NCBI GenBank assembly: GCA_020057015.1
Contig: JAGVGS010000167.1
Span: 1-26,987 of the forward strand
DNA: 26,987 nucleotides
Direction: 5' to 3'
Source: Candidatus Omnitrophota bacterium
GTDB lineage: Bacteria > Omnitrophota > Gorgyraeia > Aquiviventales > Aquiviventaceae
Shown here one piece after another: positions 13,790-21,118 of the stretch. The notes beneath the pieces are model-generated. The model did not search any database. It was not told the origin of the DNA and saw only the letters and a list, made by a program, of their open reading frames with translations. A program made the position numbers and the translations under genes. How positions within the stretch are numbered: position 1 is the first letter of the stretch; each line of letters starts with the position of its first letter.

Positions 13790-15760
13790 ATGCTGGAATA
13801 TTGCCGGCTCTACACGCACCAAACCCATACCCCCCAGGCGCTGGTCGAGCAGCTGGTGCGCCTGGGCTACGAGCGGGTCGACGCGGTGGCGACGGGCGGC
13901 GAGCTGGCCCTGCGCGGCGGCGTGCTCGATGTGTTTCCCGCCACCTTTGAATCCCCGGTGCGGATCGCGTTTGATCACAGTCGCATCCTGTCCATCCGCA
14001 GCTATAATCCCAAGACCCTGGAGACGCTGGATCGGCACATGATGCTGGTGATCCTGCCGCGCACGATCCGGACCAGGCCCTCAGCCGAGCTGCCCTTTGA
14101 GGCGTTCGTGGATTTGCAGGAAGGTGATCTCGTGGTCCATCTGCAGCACGGCATCGGCCGCTACCGCGGCCGGCGCGCCATGCCGCAAACCGCGGTGCAC
14201 CCGCGCTACCGCCAGCACGCGGCAGGAGGCCCCGGTGAGGCGCTTAAGGGCGCCGAGGTGCTGGTGCTGGAATACGCCGGGGGCGACCGCCTGTACGTGC
14301 CGCTGGATCAGCTGCACCTGGTGCAGAAGTATGCCACGTTCGGAGGCCGGGCCCCGGCGCTGCACAAGCTGGGCGGCACGGCCTGGGACCGGGCGAAGGA
14401 AAAGGCCGTCGTCAACGCCTGGGCCTATGCCAAGACGCTGCTCGAGACCCAGGCGCGGCGCCTCGCCCTGCCGGGCCATGCCTTCCCGGCGGATCATGAA
14501 TGGCAAGCGGCGTTTGAGCAGGCGTTTCCTTTCCGCGAGACGGTAGACCAGACCCGCGCCACGGCCGAGGTGAAGCGCGACCTCGAGGCTGCCCGGCCCA
14601 TGGACCGCCTGCTCTTGGGTGATGTGGGGTATGGGAAGACCGAAGTCGCTATCCGCGCGGCGTTCAAAGCCGTCATGGGCCAGAAGCAGGTAGCGATCCT
14701 GGTGCCCACCACGATTTTGGCCTATCAGCACCATCGCACCCTCACCAAGCGGGCCGGGGGGTTTCCGGTGCGCGTGGATATGCTGACGCGTTTTCAAAGC
14801 GAGGCTGAGCAGCGCGACACACTTGCCGCGTTACTGCAGGGACAGTGCGATATCGTCATCGGCACCCACCGGCTGCTCTCCGGCGATGTGCGGTTCAAGG
14901 ACCTCGGGTTGCTGATCATCGATGAGGAGCAGCGCTTCGGGGTGCAGGATAAGGAGCAGCTCAAGCACTGGCGCTCACAGCTCGATGTGCTGACGCTCTC
15001 AGCCACGCCGATTCCGCGCACGCTGTACCTCTCGCTGGCCGGGGCGCGGGATATGTCCCTGGTCATGACGCCGCCGGAGAACCGGCATCCGGTCGAGACG
15101 CAAGTGGTCGATGAAGAAGCCGCCTCGGTGCAGCGCTGGGTGCGCAGGGAATTGGCGCGTGACGGGCAGGTGTATATCGTGCATAATCGTGTACGAAGCA
15201 TCCATCGGGTGGCCGAGGAGATCGGCCGGCTGGTGCCTGAGGCGCGCCTCGGGGTGGCGCACGGCCAGATGCGGGAAGACGAGCTGGAGCACGTGATGCT
15301 CGCGTTCATGGGCGGGCAGCTAAACGTGCTTGTGACCACGACCATCATCGAATCCGGGATCGACATCCCCAACGTCAACACGCTCATCGTGCGGCAGGCC
15401 GAGCATTTCGGGCTGGCCGAGCTGTACCAGCTGCGCGGGCGCGTGGGGCGGTTTGACCGCAAGGCCTATGCGTATCTCATGATCTCGAAAGGGGCGGTGT
15501 TGAGCCCTGAGTCGCGGCAGCGGCTGGATGCCATGATGGCGCATACCGCATTAGGCTCAGGGTTCAACATCGCGATGGAGGATCTCAAATTGCGCGGGGC
15601 AGGTAACTTGCTCGGGGTGGAGCAATCAGGGCAGATCAGCGCGGTCGGCTTTGACCTATATTGCCGGCTGTTGCGCGATGCGGTGGGCCGCCTGCGCCAA
15701 GGCGAAGAGAGCCCTGCCGGCGAGCTGCGGCAGCTGGCGCACCTCTCGGCTTCGGCATGA
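13790..15760 (+). CDS. mfd: reduced Mfd-like transcription-repair coupling translocase
   Basis: Mfd pushes stalled RNA polymerase off DNA and recruits UvrA. This 656-residue protein retains the end of the UvrB-like domain 1 (residues about 10-60, ALRGGVLDVFP), the CarD-like RNA-polymerase-binding domain (about 110-180, GDLVVHLQHGIGRYRG to LYVPLDQLHLV), and the RecG-like helicase core. In the core, Walker A is GDVGYGKTE (277-285), the DEEQRFGV box is near 378, and the TRG motif GAGNLLGVEQSG is near 605. Full Mfd has about 1,150 residues. Missing are the N-terminal part with the UvrA-binding module, the segment between domain 1 and the CarD-like domain, and the C-terminal autoinhibitory domain. 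No Shine-Dalgarno is seen. The start is 40 nt after argS and immediately after palindromic repeats. Confidence 0.85.
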   Translation: MLEYCRLYTHQTHTPQALVEQLVRLGYERVDAVATGGELALRGGVLDVFPATFESPVRIAFDHSRILSIRSYNPKTLETLDRHMMLVILPRTIRTRPSAELPFEAFVDLQEGDLVVHLQHGIGRYRGRRAMPQTAVHPRYRQHAAGGPGEALKGAEVLVLEYAGGDRLYVPLDQLHLVQKYATFGGRAPALHKLGGTAWDRAKEKAVVNAWAYAKTLLETQARRLALPGHAFPADHEWQAAFEQAFPFRETVDQTRATAEVKRDLEAARPMDRLLLGDVGYGKTEVAIRAAFKAVMGQKQVAILVPTTILAYQHHRTLTKRAGGFPVRVDMLTRFQSEAEQRDTLAALLQGQCDIVIGTHRLLSGDVRFKDLGLLIIDEEQRFGVQDKEQLKHWRSQLDVLTLSATPIPRTLYLSLAGARDMSLVMTPPENRHPVETQVVDEEAASVQRWVRRELARDGQVYIVHNRVRSIHRVAEEIGRLVPEARLGVAHGQMREDELEHVMLAFMGGQLNVLVTTTIIESGIDIPNVNTLIVRQAEHFGLAELYQLRGRVGRFDRKAYAYLMISKGAVLSPESRQRLDAMMAHTALGSGFNIAMEDLKLRGAGNLLGVEQSGQISAVGFDLYCRLLRDAVGRLRQGEESPAGELRQLAHLSASA

Positions 15761-16710
15761 GCAGGCAGCGGATCGGCTGGGGGCTGGTGTTGGCGTGCAG
15801 CGTCGGGCCCTCGCTTGGTTGGGCGCAGATTGTCAATCGCATCATCGCCGTGGTGAATGATGATGTGATCACCGAAGCGGACGTGATGTCTCAGGTCAAC
15901 GCCCTCCTGGAGCTGCCGGAGGAAGCCGCGGCCCCGACGGATCCGCTTCAACTGCAGCGCACGGTGCTGCGCCGGCTCGTCGAAGAGCAACTGCTGTTGC
16001 AGGAAGCCCGCAAGCTGGAAGTGACCGTGTCTCCCGAAGAGGTCGCGCAGCGCCTGCAGCAGGTCCGCCAGCGCGCCGGTTCTGAGGCCGCGTTTCGCCA
16101 GTGGCTCGACGAAGCCCACACCTCGGAAGAGCGGCTGAAGGAGCGTCTGCGCGAACAGCTGATGGTGCAGCGGCTGATCGATGGCAAAGTCCGGGCCACC
16201 ATTGTGGTCAGCCCCCAGGAGATCGCCGGCGAAGTGGCCAAGCGCCCTGACTTGACGAAGTCCAGCTCGCGCCTGCGCGTCTTTGGCCTGTTGGTGCGCA
16301 CCGGGTCGACCCGCTCGCCGGAAGAAGCGCGGGGCCTGGCGAATGACCTGCGCAAGCAGTTGGTAGGCGGCGCAGAGTTTGCTCAGGTGGCGCGCGCGCA
16401 TTCAGAGGACCCGCATGCCGAAGAGGGCGGGGACATGGGTTGGATCGCAGAAGGCGAGCTGTTGCCTGAGCTCGATGCTGCTTTGACCCCGCTGCAGCCT
16501 GGCGAGCTCTCACCCGTCATCGAGACGCGCTTAGGCTTCCATGTGCTGCGGTTGGTGGATCGCCGCAGCGCCTCGAGCCTATCGATGCGAGAGGCCCACC
16601 GGGCCATCTACGAGCAACTCTACCAATTGAAGTTCCAGCAGCAGATGGGAAAATGGCTCAACGACCTCAAGCGCGCCGCCTACATCGAACTGCCCGCCCT
16701 GCCGGAGTAA
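15757..16710 (+). CDS. SurA-like periplasmic peptidyl-prolyl isomerase
   Basis: This 317-residue chaperone begins with a signal peptide (MSRQRIGWGLVLACSVGPSLGWA, cleavage probably after Ala23), so it is periplasmic. A SurA N-terminal domain follows (IVNRIIAVVNDDVITEADV, residues 25-43), then long helices. One parvulin-type rotamase domain covers about residues 172-270 (FGLLV, FAQVARAHSEDP, GGDMGWI, GFHVLRLVDRR). E. coli SurA has two such domains; one copy is common in other phyla. It would help outer-membrane proteins fold. The ATG lies in the mfd stop (ATGA). The frame is open further upstream, but only ATG 15757 gives a signal peptide. Confidence 0.88.
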   Translation: MSRQRIGWGLVLACSVGPSLGWAQIVNRIIAVVNDDVITEADVMSQVNALLELPEEAAAPTDPLQLQRTVLRRLVEEQLLLQEARKLEVTVSPEEVAQRLQQVRQRAGSEAAFRQWLDEAHTSEERLKERLREQLMVQRLIDGKVRATIVVSPQEIAGEVAKRPDLTKSSSRLRVFGLLVRTGSTRSPEEARGLANDLRKQLVGGAEFAQVARAHSEDPHAEEGGDMGWIAEGELLPELDAALTPLQPGELSPVIETRLGFHVLRLVDRRSASSLSMREAHRAIYEQLYQLKFQQQMGKWLNDLKRAAYIELPALPE

Positions 16711-17687
16711 TCGCTCTCACCGCCGGCGATCCTGCCGGCATTGGTCCTGAAGTCCTGCTGAAAGCGCTGCGCCCACCACCGCGCCGAGGCACGCCAGCAT
16801 TGGTGGTCATCGGGCACCTCGCCGTGTTTCACGATCTGGCCCGCCGGCTGCGGCTGAACCTGCCGGCCTGGCAGGTCGTCTTAGCGCCGGACGTGCTCCA
16901 CGAGGCACGCGCCGGCGTGTGGTTCTGGGACTTACCCGACTCTCCTCGTGTGGTGTGGGGGCGCAGTTCTGCGGCGACGGGGGCGGCTGCGCTGGCCGCG
17001 CTCAAGGCGGCGATGCAGCTGTGGCGCGCCGGGTGTTTAGCCGGGCTGGTGACGGCTCCGCTGACCAAGTGGGCGGTGGCCAAGAGGTTGCCGGGCTTTG
17101 TCGGGCAGACCGAATGGCTGACACAGGCCACCGGGGCCAAGCACGTGCTGATGAGCTTTGTCGCCGAGCGCCTGCGCGTGGTCGTGCTCACCCGCCATAT
17201 CCCTTTAGGTGCAGTCCCCGGTCGATTGACCCGGCCGCTGCTGCGCACCAGCCTGCAGGTATTGGATCATGCGCTGCGTCGAGAGTTTGGCATACGCCGC
17301 CCTCGCATTGCGGTCTGCGGCGTCAATCCGCATGCCGGTGAGGCCGGGCGCTGCGGCACCGAAGAGCAGCGCCTCATGCGTCCGGTGCTGCGCGCGCTGC
17401 GCACCCAAGGCCTGCGATGCGAAGGCCCCTGGGCTGCCGATGGGCTCTTTGGTTCGAGCGCCCTGGCGCACTATGATGCGGTCGTTTGTGCCTACCACGA
17501 TCAGGGGCTGATTCCGTTTAAAATGCAGGCGCGCGACCAGGGGTGCCAGACCAGCTTAGGACTGCCCTTCGTGCGCACATCACCAGACCACGGCAGCGCG
17601 CTGGATATCGCCGGGCAGGGGGTGGCGAACCCCGGCTCGATGCGTTATGCCTTGAGGCTGGCTTATCGCCTCATCCGCGGATGCTGA
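16653..17687 (+). CDS. pdxA: 4-hydroxythreonine-4-phosphate dehydrogenase (PdxA family)
   Basis: PdxA oxidises 4-phosphohydroxy-L-threonine for pyridoxal phosphate synthesis (DXP-dependent route). The 344-residue protein has TAGDPAGIGPEV near the start. Its three metal-binding histidine motifs are LTRHIPLGAVP, CGVNPHAGEAG and CAYHDQGLIPFK, and GLPFVRTSPDHGSALDIAG follows. Two substrate-contact positions differ from the usual form: GHTE is GQTE (Gln152), and the VNIT-type stretch before LGLPF is CQTS (Gln299 for Asn). Only ATG 16653 offers a normal start; it overlaps the preceding gene by 58 nt. A PdxA-like dehydrogenase with another hydroxyacid substrate is possible. Confidence 0.86.
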   Translation: MAQRPQARRLHRTARPAGVIALTAGDPAGIGPEVLLKALRPPPRRGTPALVVIGHLAVFHDLARRLRLNLPAWQVVLAPDVLHEARAGVWFWDLPDSPRVVWGRSSAATGAAALAALKAAMQLWRAGCLAGLVTAPLTKWAVAKRLPGFVGQTEWLTQATGAKHVLMSFVAERLRVVVLTRHIPLGAVPGRLTRPLLRTSLQVLDHALRREFGIRRPRIAVCGVNPHAGEAGRCGTEEQRLMRPVLRALRTQGLRCEGPWAADGLFGSSALAHYDAVVCAYHDQGLIPFKMQARDQGCQTSLGLPFVRTSPDHGSALDIAGQGVANPGSMRYALRLAYRLIRGC

Positions 17688-18517
17688 ACCCCAGGGAGCT
17701 GAAGGCGTTCCTCGGGACGCATGAGCTGCAGCTGATCAAACGCTTAGGGCAGCATCATCTCATCGATGCGCAGGTGGTGTCTCGGGTCTTGAGCCATCTG
17801 GCCGTAGCACCGGGGCAGCGCGTCGTAGAAATTGGACCAGGCCTTGGAGCGCTGACTCAGCCGTTGGCGGCGCAGGGGACGAAGGTGATCGCAATCGAGA
17901 TCGATCGCAAGGTCGCTCATCTGCTGCGCGAGCGGCTGCGCGCCTATCCTCAAGTCGAGGTGGTGTGCGAGGATATCTTGACGTATGCCTGGCCGCTGGA
18001 TCCGCCGGTGATCGTGTTGGGCGCCATCCCGTATCACATCACCTCGGAGATCCTCGTCAGCCTCTTTGCGCATCGCGCCCTTATTCAGCAGGCCGTGCTG
18101 ATTATGCAAAGGCAAGTCGCGGCGCGCCTGGTGGCTTCTCCAGGCACGAAAGCGTATGGGCGTCTGAGTTTGCTGGTGCAGTACGCGTGGGCCGCCGAGC
18201 GCTTGTTTGACATTCCACCGGGGGCGTTCTTCCCGCCGCCGCGCGTGGATTCCACGTGCGTGCAGCTGCGCCCGCATGCCGCAGCCCCGGTGGCGGTGCG
18301 GGATGAGCAGGCGCTATTTGCCCTGGTGAAAGCCGCCTTTGCCCAGCGGCGCAAGACGCTGGTGAACACGCTCACGCATGACCCGCAGCGGCCCTGGGGC
18401 ACGCGCGAGACCATCCAACAAGCGCTGAGGCACCTGCAGCTGCCGCTCAGTGTGCGCGGCGAAGCCTTGTCGCTGCCGCAGTTTGCCGCGCTGGCCAATG
18501 AGCTGGCCTTGCGTTGA
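17681..18517 (+). CDS. rsmA: 16S rRNA adenine dimethyltransferase RsmA/KsgA
   Basis: RsmA dimethylates two adjacent adenines near the 3' end of 16S rRNA (A1518 and A1519 in E. coli) as a late 30S assembly step. The 278-residue protein has KRLGQHHLID near residue 20 (usually GQHFL), the SAM-binding VEIGPGLGALTQ (49-60), AIEIDRKVA, and C-terminal KAAFAQRRKTLVNTL. The catalytic NLPY motif reads AIPY (Ala115-Tyr118), so the normally conserved Asn is lost. It starts 7 nt before the pdxA stop. The pdxA-rsmA pairing is common. The TGA stop lies inside the -35 box of the gatC promoter. Confidence 0.92.
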   Translation: MLNPRELKAFLGTHELQLIKRLGQHHLIDAQVVSRVLSHLAVAPGQRVVEIGPGLGALTQPLAAQGTKVIAIEIDRKVAHLLRERLRAYPQVEVVCEDILTYAWPLDPPVIVLGAIPYHITSEILVSLFAHRALIQQAVLIMQRQVAARLVASPGTKAYGRLSLLVQYAWAAERLFDIPPGAFFPPPRVDSTCVQLRPHAAAPVAVRDEQALFALVKAAFAQRRKTLVNTLTHDPQRPWGTRETIQQALRHLQLPLSVRGEALSLPQFAALANELALR

Positions 18518-18542
18518 CGCGCTGCGGTGATCTCGGTATAGT
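18514..18542 (+). promoter_or_regulatory. sigma70-type promoter of gatCA
   Basis: TTGACG (18514-18519) and TATAGT (18537-18542) are 17 bases apart, each matching 5/6. The rsmA stop TGA (18515-18517) is inside the -35 box. Transcription would start near 18549-18550, about 5 nt before the gatC ATG, so the transcript may be almost leaderless. Confidence 0.7.
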
Positions 18543-18554
18543 GGCACCACTAGC

Positions 18555-18848
18555 ATGGCCGTTGTGACGCCCCAGATCGTCGAGCAAGTCGCCCTGCTCG
18601 CCCGGCTGCGCCTCGAGGGCGAAGCGCTGAGCGCAACCGTGGCACAGCTCGATCGCATCCTCGAATACGTGAAGCGCTTGCAGGCTATTCCTACCGAGGG
18701 GGTGGAGCCCACCAGTCACGTCTTGCCCTTGTCCAACGTCATGCGCGCCGATGCGCCGCAACCCTCGCTAGCGCAAGAGGCCGTCTGCCGCATGAGCCCC
18801 TCGGCGCAGCCGCCCTTCTTCAAAGTCCCCAAAGTGATTGAAGGCTGA
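18555..18848 (+). CDS. gatC: Asp/Glu-tRNA amidotransferase subunit C
   Basis: GatC wraps around GatA and holds the GatCAB complex together, which converts misacylated Glu-tRNA-Gln or Asp-tRNA-Asn to the correct species. The 97-residue protein shows the usual N-terminal helix pair (VEQVALLARLRLEGEAL, RILEYVKRL), then VEPTSHVLPL and a terminal FFKVPKVIEG, all typical. No Shine-Dalgarno precedes ATG 18555; the close promoter suggests leaderless initiation. gatA begins on the last base of the stop codon (TGATG). Confidence 0.93.
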   Translation: MAVVTPQIVEQVALLARLRLEGEALSATVAQLDRILEYVKRLQAIPTEGVEPTSHVLPLSNVMRADAPQPSLAQEAVCRMSPSAQPPFFKVPKVIEG

Positions 18849-20320
18849 TGCCTGCCGCCTCGTGGCTCGCCCAGCCCATGCACGTCTTGCAGCCGGCCCT
18901 GGCGCAGGGCACGCTTTCGCCAGCGGCGGTAGTGGAGGAGCTGCTGGCGCGCTTAGCCTCGCACAATCCTGCGCTGCAGGCGTTCTTGGAGGTGTCGACA
19001 GAGCGGCTGCGCGCGCAAGCCCACGCGCTCAGCCAGCAGCCGCGCCAAGGGAAATTGTACGGCGTCCCGATTGCGCTGAAGGACAACCTGTGCCTGCAAG
19101 GCGAGCTCACCACGTGCGCTTCAAGGATTCTGGAAGGCTTCCGCGCGCCCTACGATGCCACGGTGATTACGCGCCTGAAGGCCGAAGGCGCCTTACTGGT
19201 GCCTCGCGCGAACATGGACGAATTTGCCTTTGGCTCTTCCACAGAAAACTCGGCCTTCGGCTTAACCCGCAATCCCTGGGATGCCAGCCGCGTGCCGGGG
19301 GGCTCCAGCGGGGGCTCGGCAGCGGCGGTGGCTGCGGATTTGTGCGCCGGAGCGTTGGGCTCGGATACCGGGGGGTCCATCCGCCAGCCCGCGGCCTTCT
19401 GCGGCGTGGTGGGGCTCAAGCCCACCTATGGCCGCGTCTCTCGCTACGGCTTGGTGGCCTTCGCCTCCTCGCTCGATCAAATCGGTCCGCTGACCAAGGA
19501 TGTCCGCGACGCGGCCCTGCTGCTCTCGGTGATCGCAGGGCATGATCCTCGGGATTCCACCTCTGCGCCGGTGGCGGTTCCGGACTATCTCACCGCTTTG
19601 GAGCGTCCGGTGAAGGGCTTGCGTCTGGGCGTGCCGCAACTGAGTGAAGAGGGCCTGGACCCACAGATCAAGCAGGCGGTGGAGGCTGCGGTGCGGCAAT
19701 TCGAGCAGCTGGGCCTGCAGGTGGAACGCATCGCGCTGCCGCATTTGCCGCACGCTGTCGAGGTCTACTATATCATCGCCACCGCTGAGGCCAGCTCGAA
19801 CTTGGCGCGCTACGACGGCGTGCAGTACGGGCATCGCGCGGCCGAGAACCGCCACCCGAATGCGCTGCTCGACATGTATTTCAGCACGCGCACCAGCGGC
19901 TTCGGGCCAGAGGCCCGCCGGCGCATCTTGCTTGGCACGTACGTGCTCTCGCAAGGCTACTATGAGGCGTACTACCTCAAGGGGATGAAAGTCCGCACGT
20001 TGATTAAACAGGATTTTGAGCAGGCCTTTCAGCGCTGCGATGTGGTGCTCATGCCGACCACTCCTACGCCGGCGTTTCGCGTAGGGGAAAAACTCACCGA
20101 CCCGCTGCAGATGTATCTGTCGGATATCTACACGATCAGTGCGAACCTCGCCGGCATTCCAGCCCTCTCGATGCCGTGTGGCTTTTCAGCCGAGAGCTTG
20201 CCGATTGGCCTGCAGCTGCTGGCTGCGCCGTTTAAGGAAGATGTGCTGCTGCAAGCGGCGTATGCGTATGAGCAGGCGACAGAGTGGCATCGTCGAAAAC
20301 CAGCAATCAGCATTAAGTAA
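18848..20320 (+). CDS. gatA: Asp/Glu-tRNA amidotransferase subunit A
   Basis: GatA is the glutaminase subunit that releases ammonia for the amidation done by GatB. The 490-residue protein has the full amidase-signature catalytic set: Lys78 (IALKDNL), the cis-Ser Ser153 in GGSSGGSAAAVAA, and nucleophile Ser177 in GSDTGGSIRQPA, followed by VGLKPTYGRVSRYG. Spacing matches characterised GatA proteins. It overlaps gatC by one base. gatB, expected next, is about 800 bases away, behind an AT-richer islet. Confidence 0.96.
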   Translation: MPAASWLAQPMHVLQPALAQGTLSPAAVVEELLARLASHNPALQAFLEVSTERLRAQAHALSQQPRQGKLYGVPIALKDNLCLQGELTTCASRILEGFRAPYDATVITRLKAEGALLVPRANMDEFAFGSSTENSAFGLTRNPWDASRVPGGSSGGSAAAVAADLCAGALGSDTGGSIRQPAAFCGVVGLKPTYGRVSRYGLVAFASSLDQIGPLTKDVRDAALLLSVIAGHDPRDSTSAPVAVPDYLTALERPVKGLRLGVPQLSEEGLDPQIKQAVEAAVRQFEQLGLQVERIALPHLPHAVEVYYIIATAEASSNLARYDGVQYGHRAAENRHPNALLDMYFSTRTSGFGPEARRRILLGTYVLSQGYYEAYYLKGMKVRTLIKQDFEQAFQRCDVVLMPTTPTPAFRVGEKLTDPLQMYLSDIYTISANLAGIPALSMPCGFSAESLPIGLQLLAAPFKEDVLLQAAYAYEQATEWHRRKPAISIK

Positions 20321-20458
20321 GCGCCGGGGAGAGACTAGAATTCGAGTTGGTTCATGGGTATGATTTGGAACGGATCATTGCACAAGGGTCGTAGGGAAAG
20401 TTTAAACGTGTCCTGCCTTAGCGTGCTTGCTGTGGAAAGCCGGTGAGAGGCGATGGGT

Positions 20459-21043
20459 ATGTCAACGGAAAATAACTCACACTGGAAATCCAAAGCGTGG
20501 GTGCTATGGGCGTGGGCTGTGAGTGGTGTCCAGTTGCTGATTTGCTCAGCGATCTTGTTAGTGCAAGTTCCCAGATTCAAGGAGGTCTTAGACGGGTTAG
20601 GGGACGAGTTACCAGTGCTAACGCGAATCGTGCTAGGTGCTGGTGGGTTAGCGCTACGATTCTGGCCCTATTATATTGCGGTGATCTTGGTGGCATGGTT
20701 CACCGCGGCTCAATTTTTGCTTCGAGATCGTTCAGCGGTTGGACGACGCGCCGTATGGGTGATGTGCGGGATCCTCTGCGCTTCACCCTTCATCCTAGCG
20801 GGAGGATGGGCAATCTTCTGGGTCCTCACGATTATCACGGCCGGCTTCTTTGGATTCTACGGCGTGTTCATGATGATGTGCTTCCTGTCTCCTTGCTGGT
20901 ACTTGGTCTACTTGATCTGGGGCCGATCACTTGCTGGCAGACGAGGGGTTTGGATGGCGCTTCCATTTATTCTATTTGTTAATAGCTGTTTGTGGGCGCT
21001 CATGCTAAGTGTCTTTAGGCCTATGTCTACCCTTGTCCACTAG
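20459..21043 (+). CDS. membrane protein with GspF-like segment, unknown function
   Basis: This 194-residue protein has about five hydrophobic segments (residues about 13-35, 68-88, 98-120, 122-150, 165-185). One stretch, VPRFKEVLDGLGDELPVLTR followed by a helix, resembles the repeat of type II secretion/type IV pilus inner-membrane protein GspF/PilC (VPxFxxxFxxxGxxLPxxT). It is far too short to be a whole GspF, so it may be a diverged fragment or a small relative. ATG 20459 fits AGAGG at 20446-20450 better than ATG 20453. The gene and the 138-nt region before it are visibly richer in A/T than the neighbours and separate gatA from gatB. In the upstream gap I see only a weak promoter-like pair (TTGCAC 20378, TTTAAA 20401). 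Confidence 0.65.
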   Translation: MSTENNSHWKSKAWVLWAWAVSGVQLLICSAILLVQVPRFKEVLDGLGDELPVLTRIVLGAGGLALRFWPYYIAVILVAWFTAAQFLLRDRSAVGRRAVWVMCGILCASPFILAGGWAIFWVLTIITAGFFGFYGVFMMMCFLSPCWYLVYLIWGRSLAGRRGVWMALPFILFVNSCLWALMLSVFRPMSTLVH

Positions 21044-21089
21044 CCATAAGGGGAGGATTACACGTGCCGTCCTCGTGCATTTGCTATGT

Positions 21090-21113
21090 GCTGATTGCTG
21101 ACTGCTGATTGCT
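21090..21113 (+). repeat. 7-bp tandem repeat before gatB
   Basis: GCTGATT, GCTGACT, GCTGATT and a partial GCT follow one another directly, just ahead of gatB (ATG 21119). It occupies the position where a ribosome site would be expected and contains none. Confidence 0.8.
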
Positions 21114-21118
21114 ACGCG

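Noticed and set aside
20497..20982. A 161-codon ORF in another + frame over the islet
   Set aside because: It overlaps the hydrophobic frame at 20459-21043, which has a ribosome site and coherent membrane segments. The alternative product has no motif.
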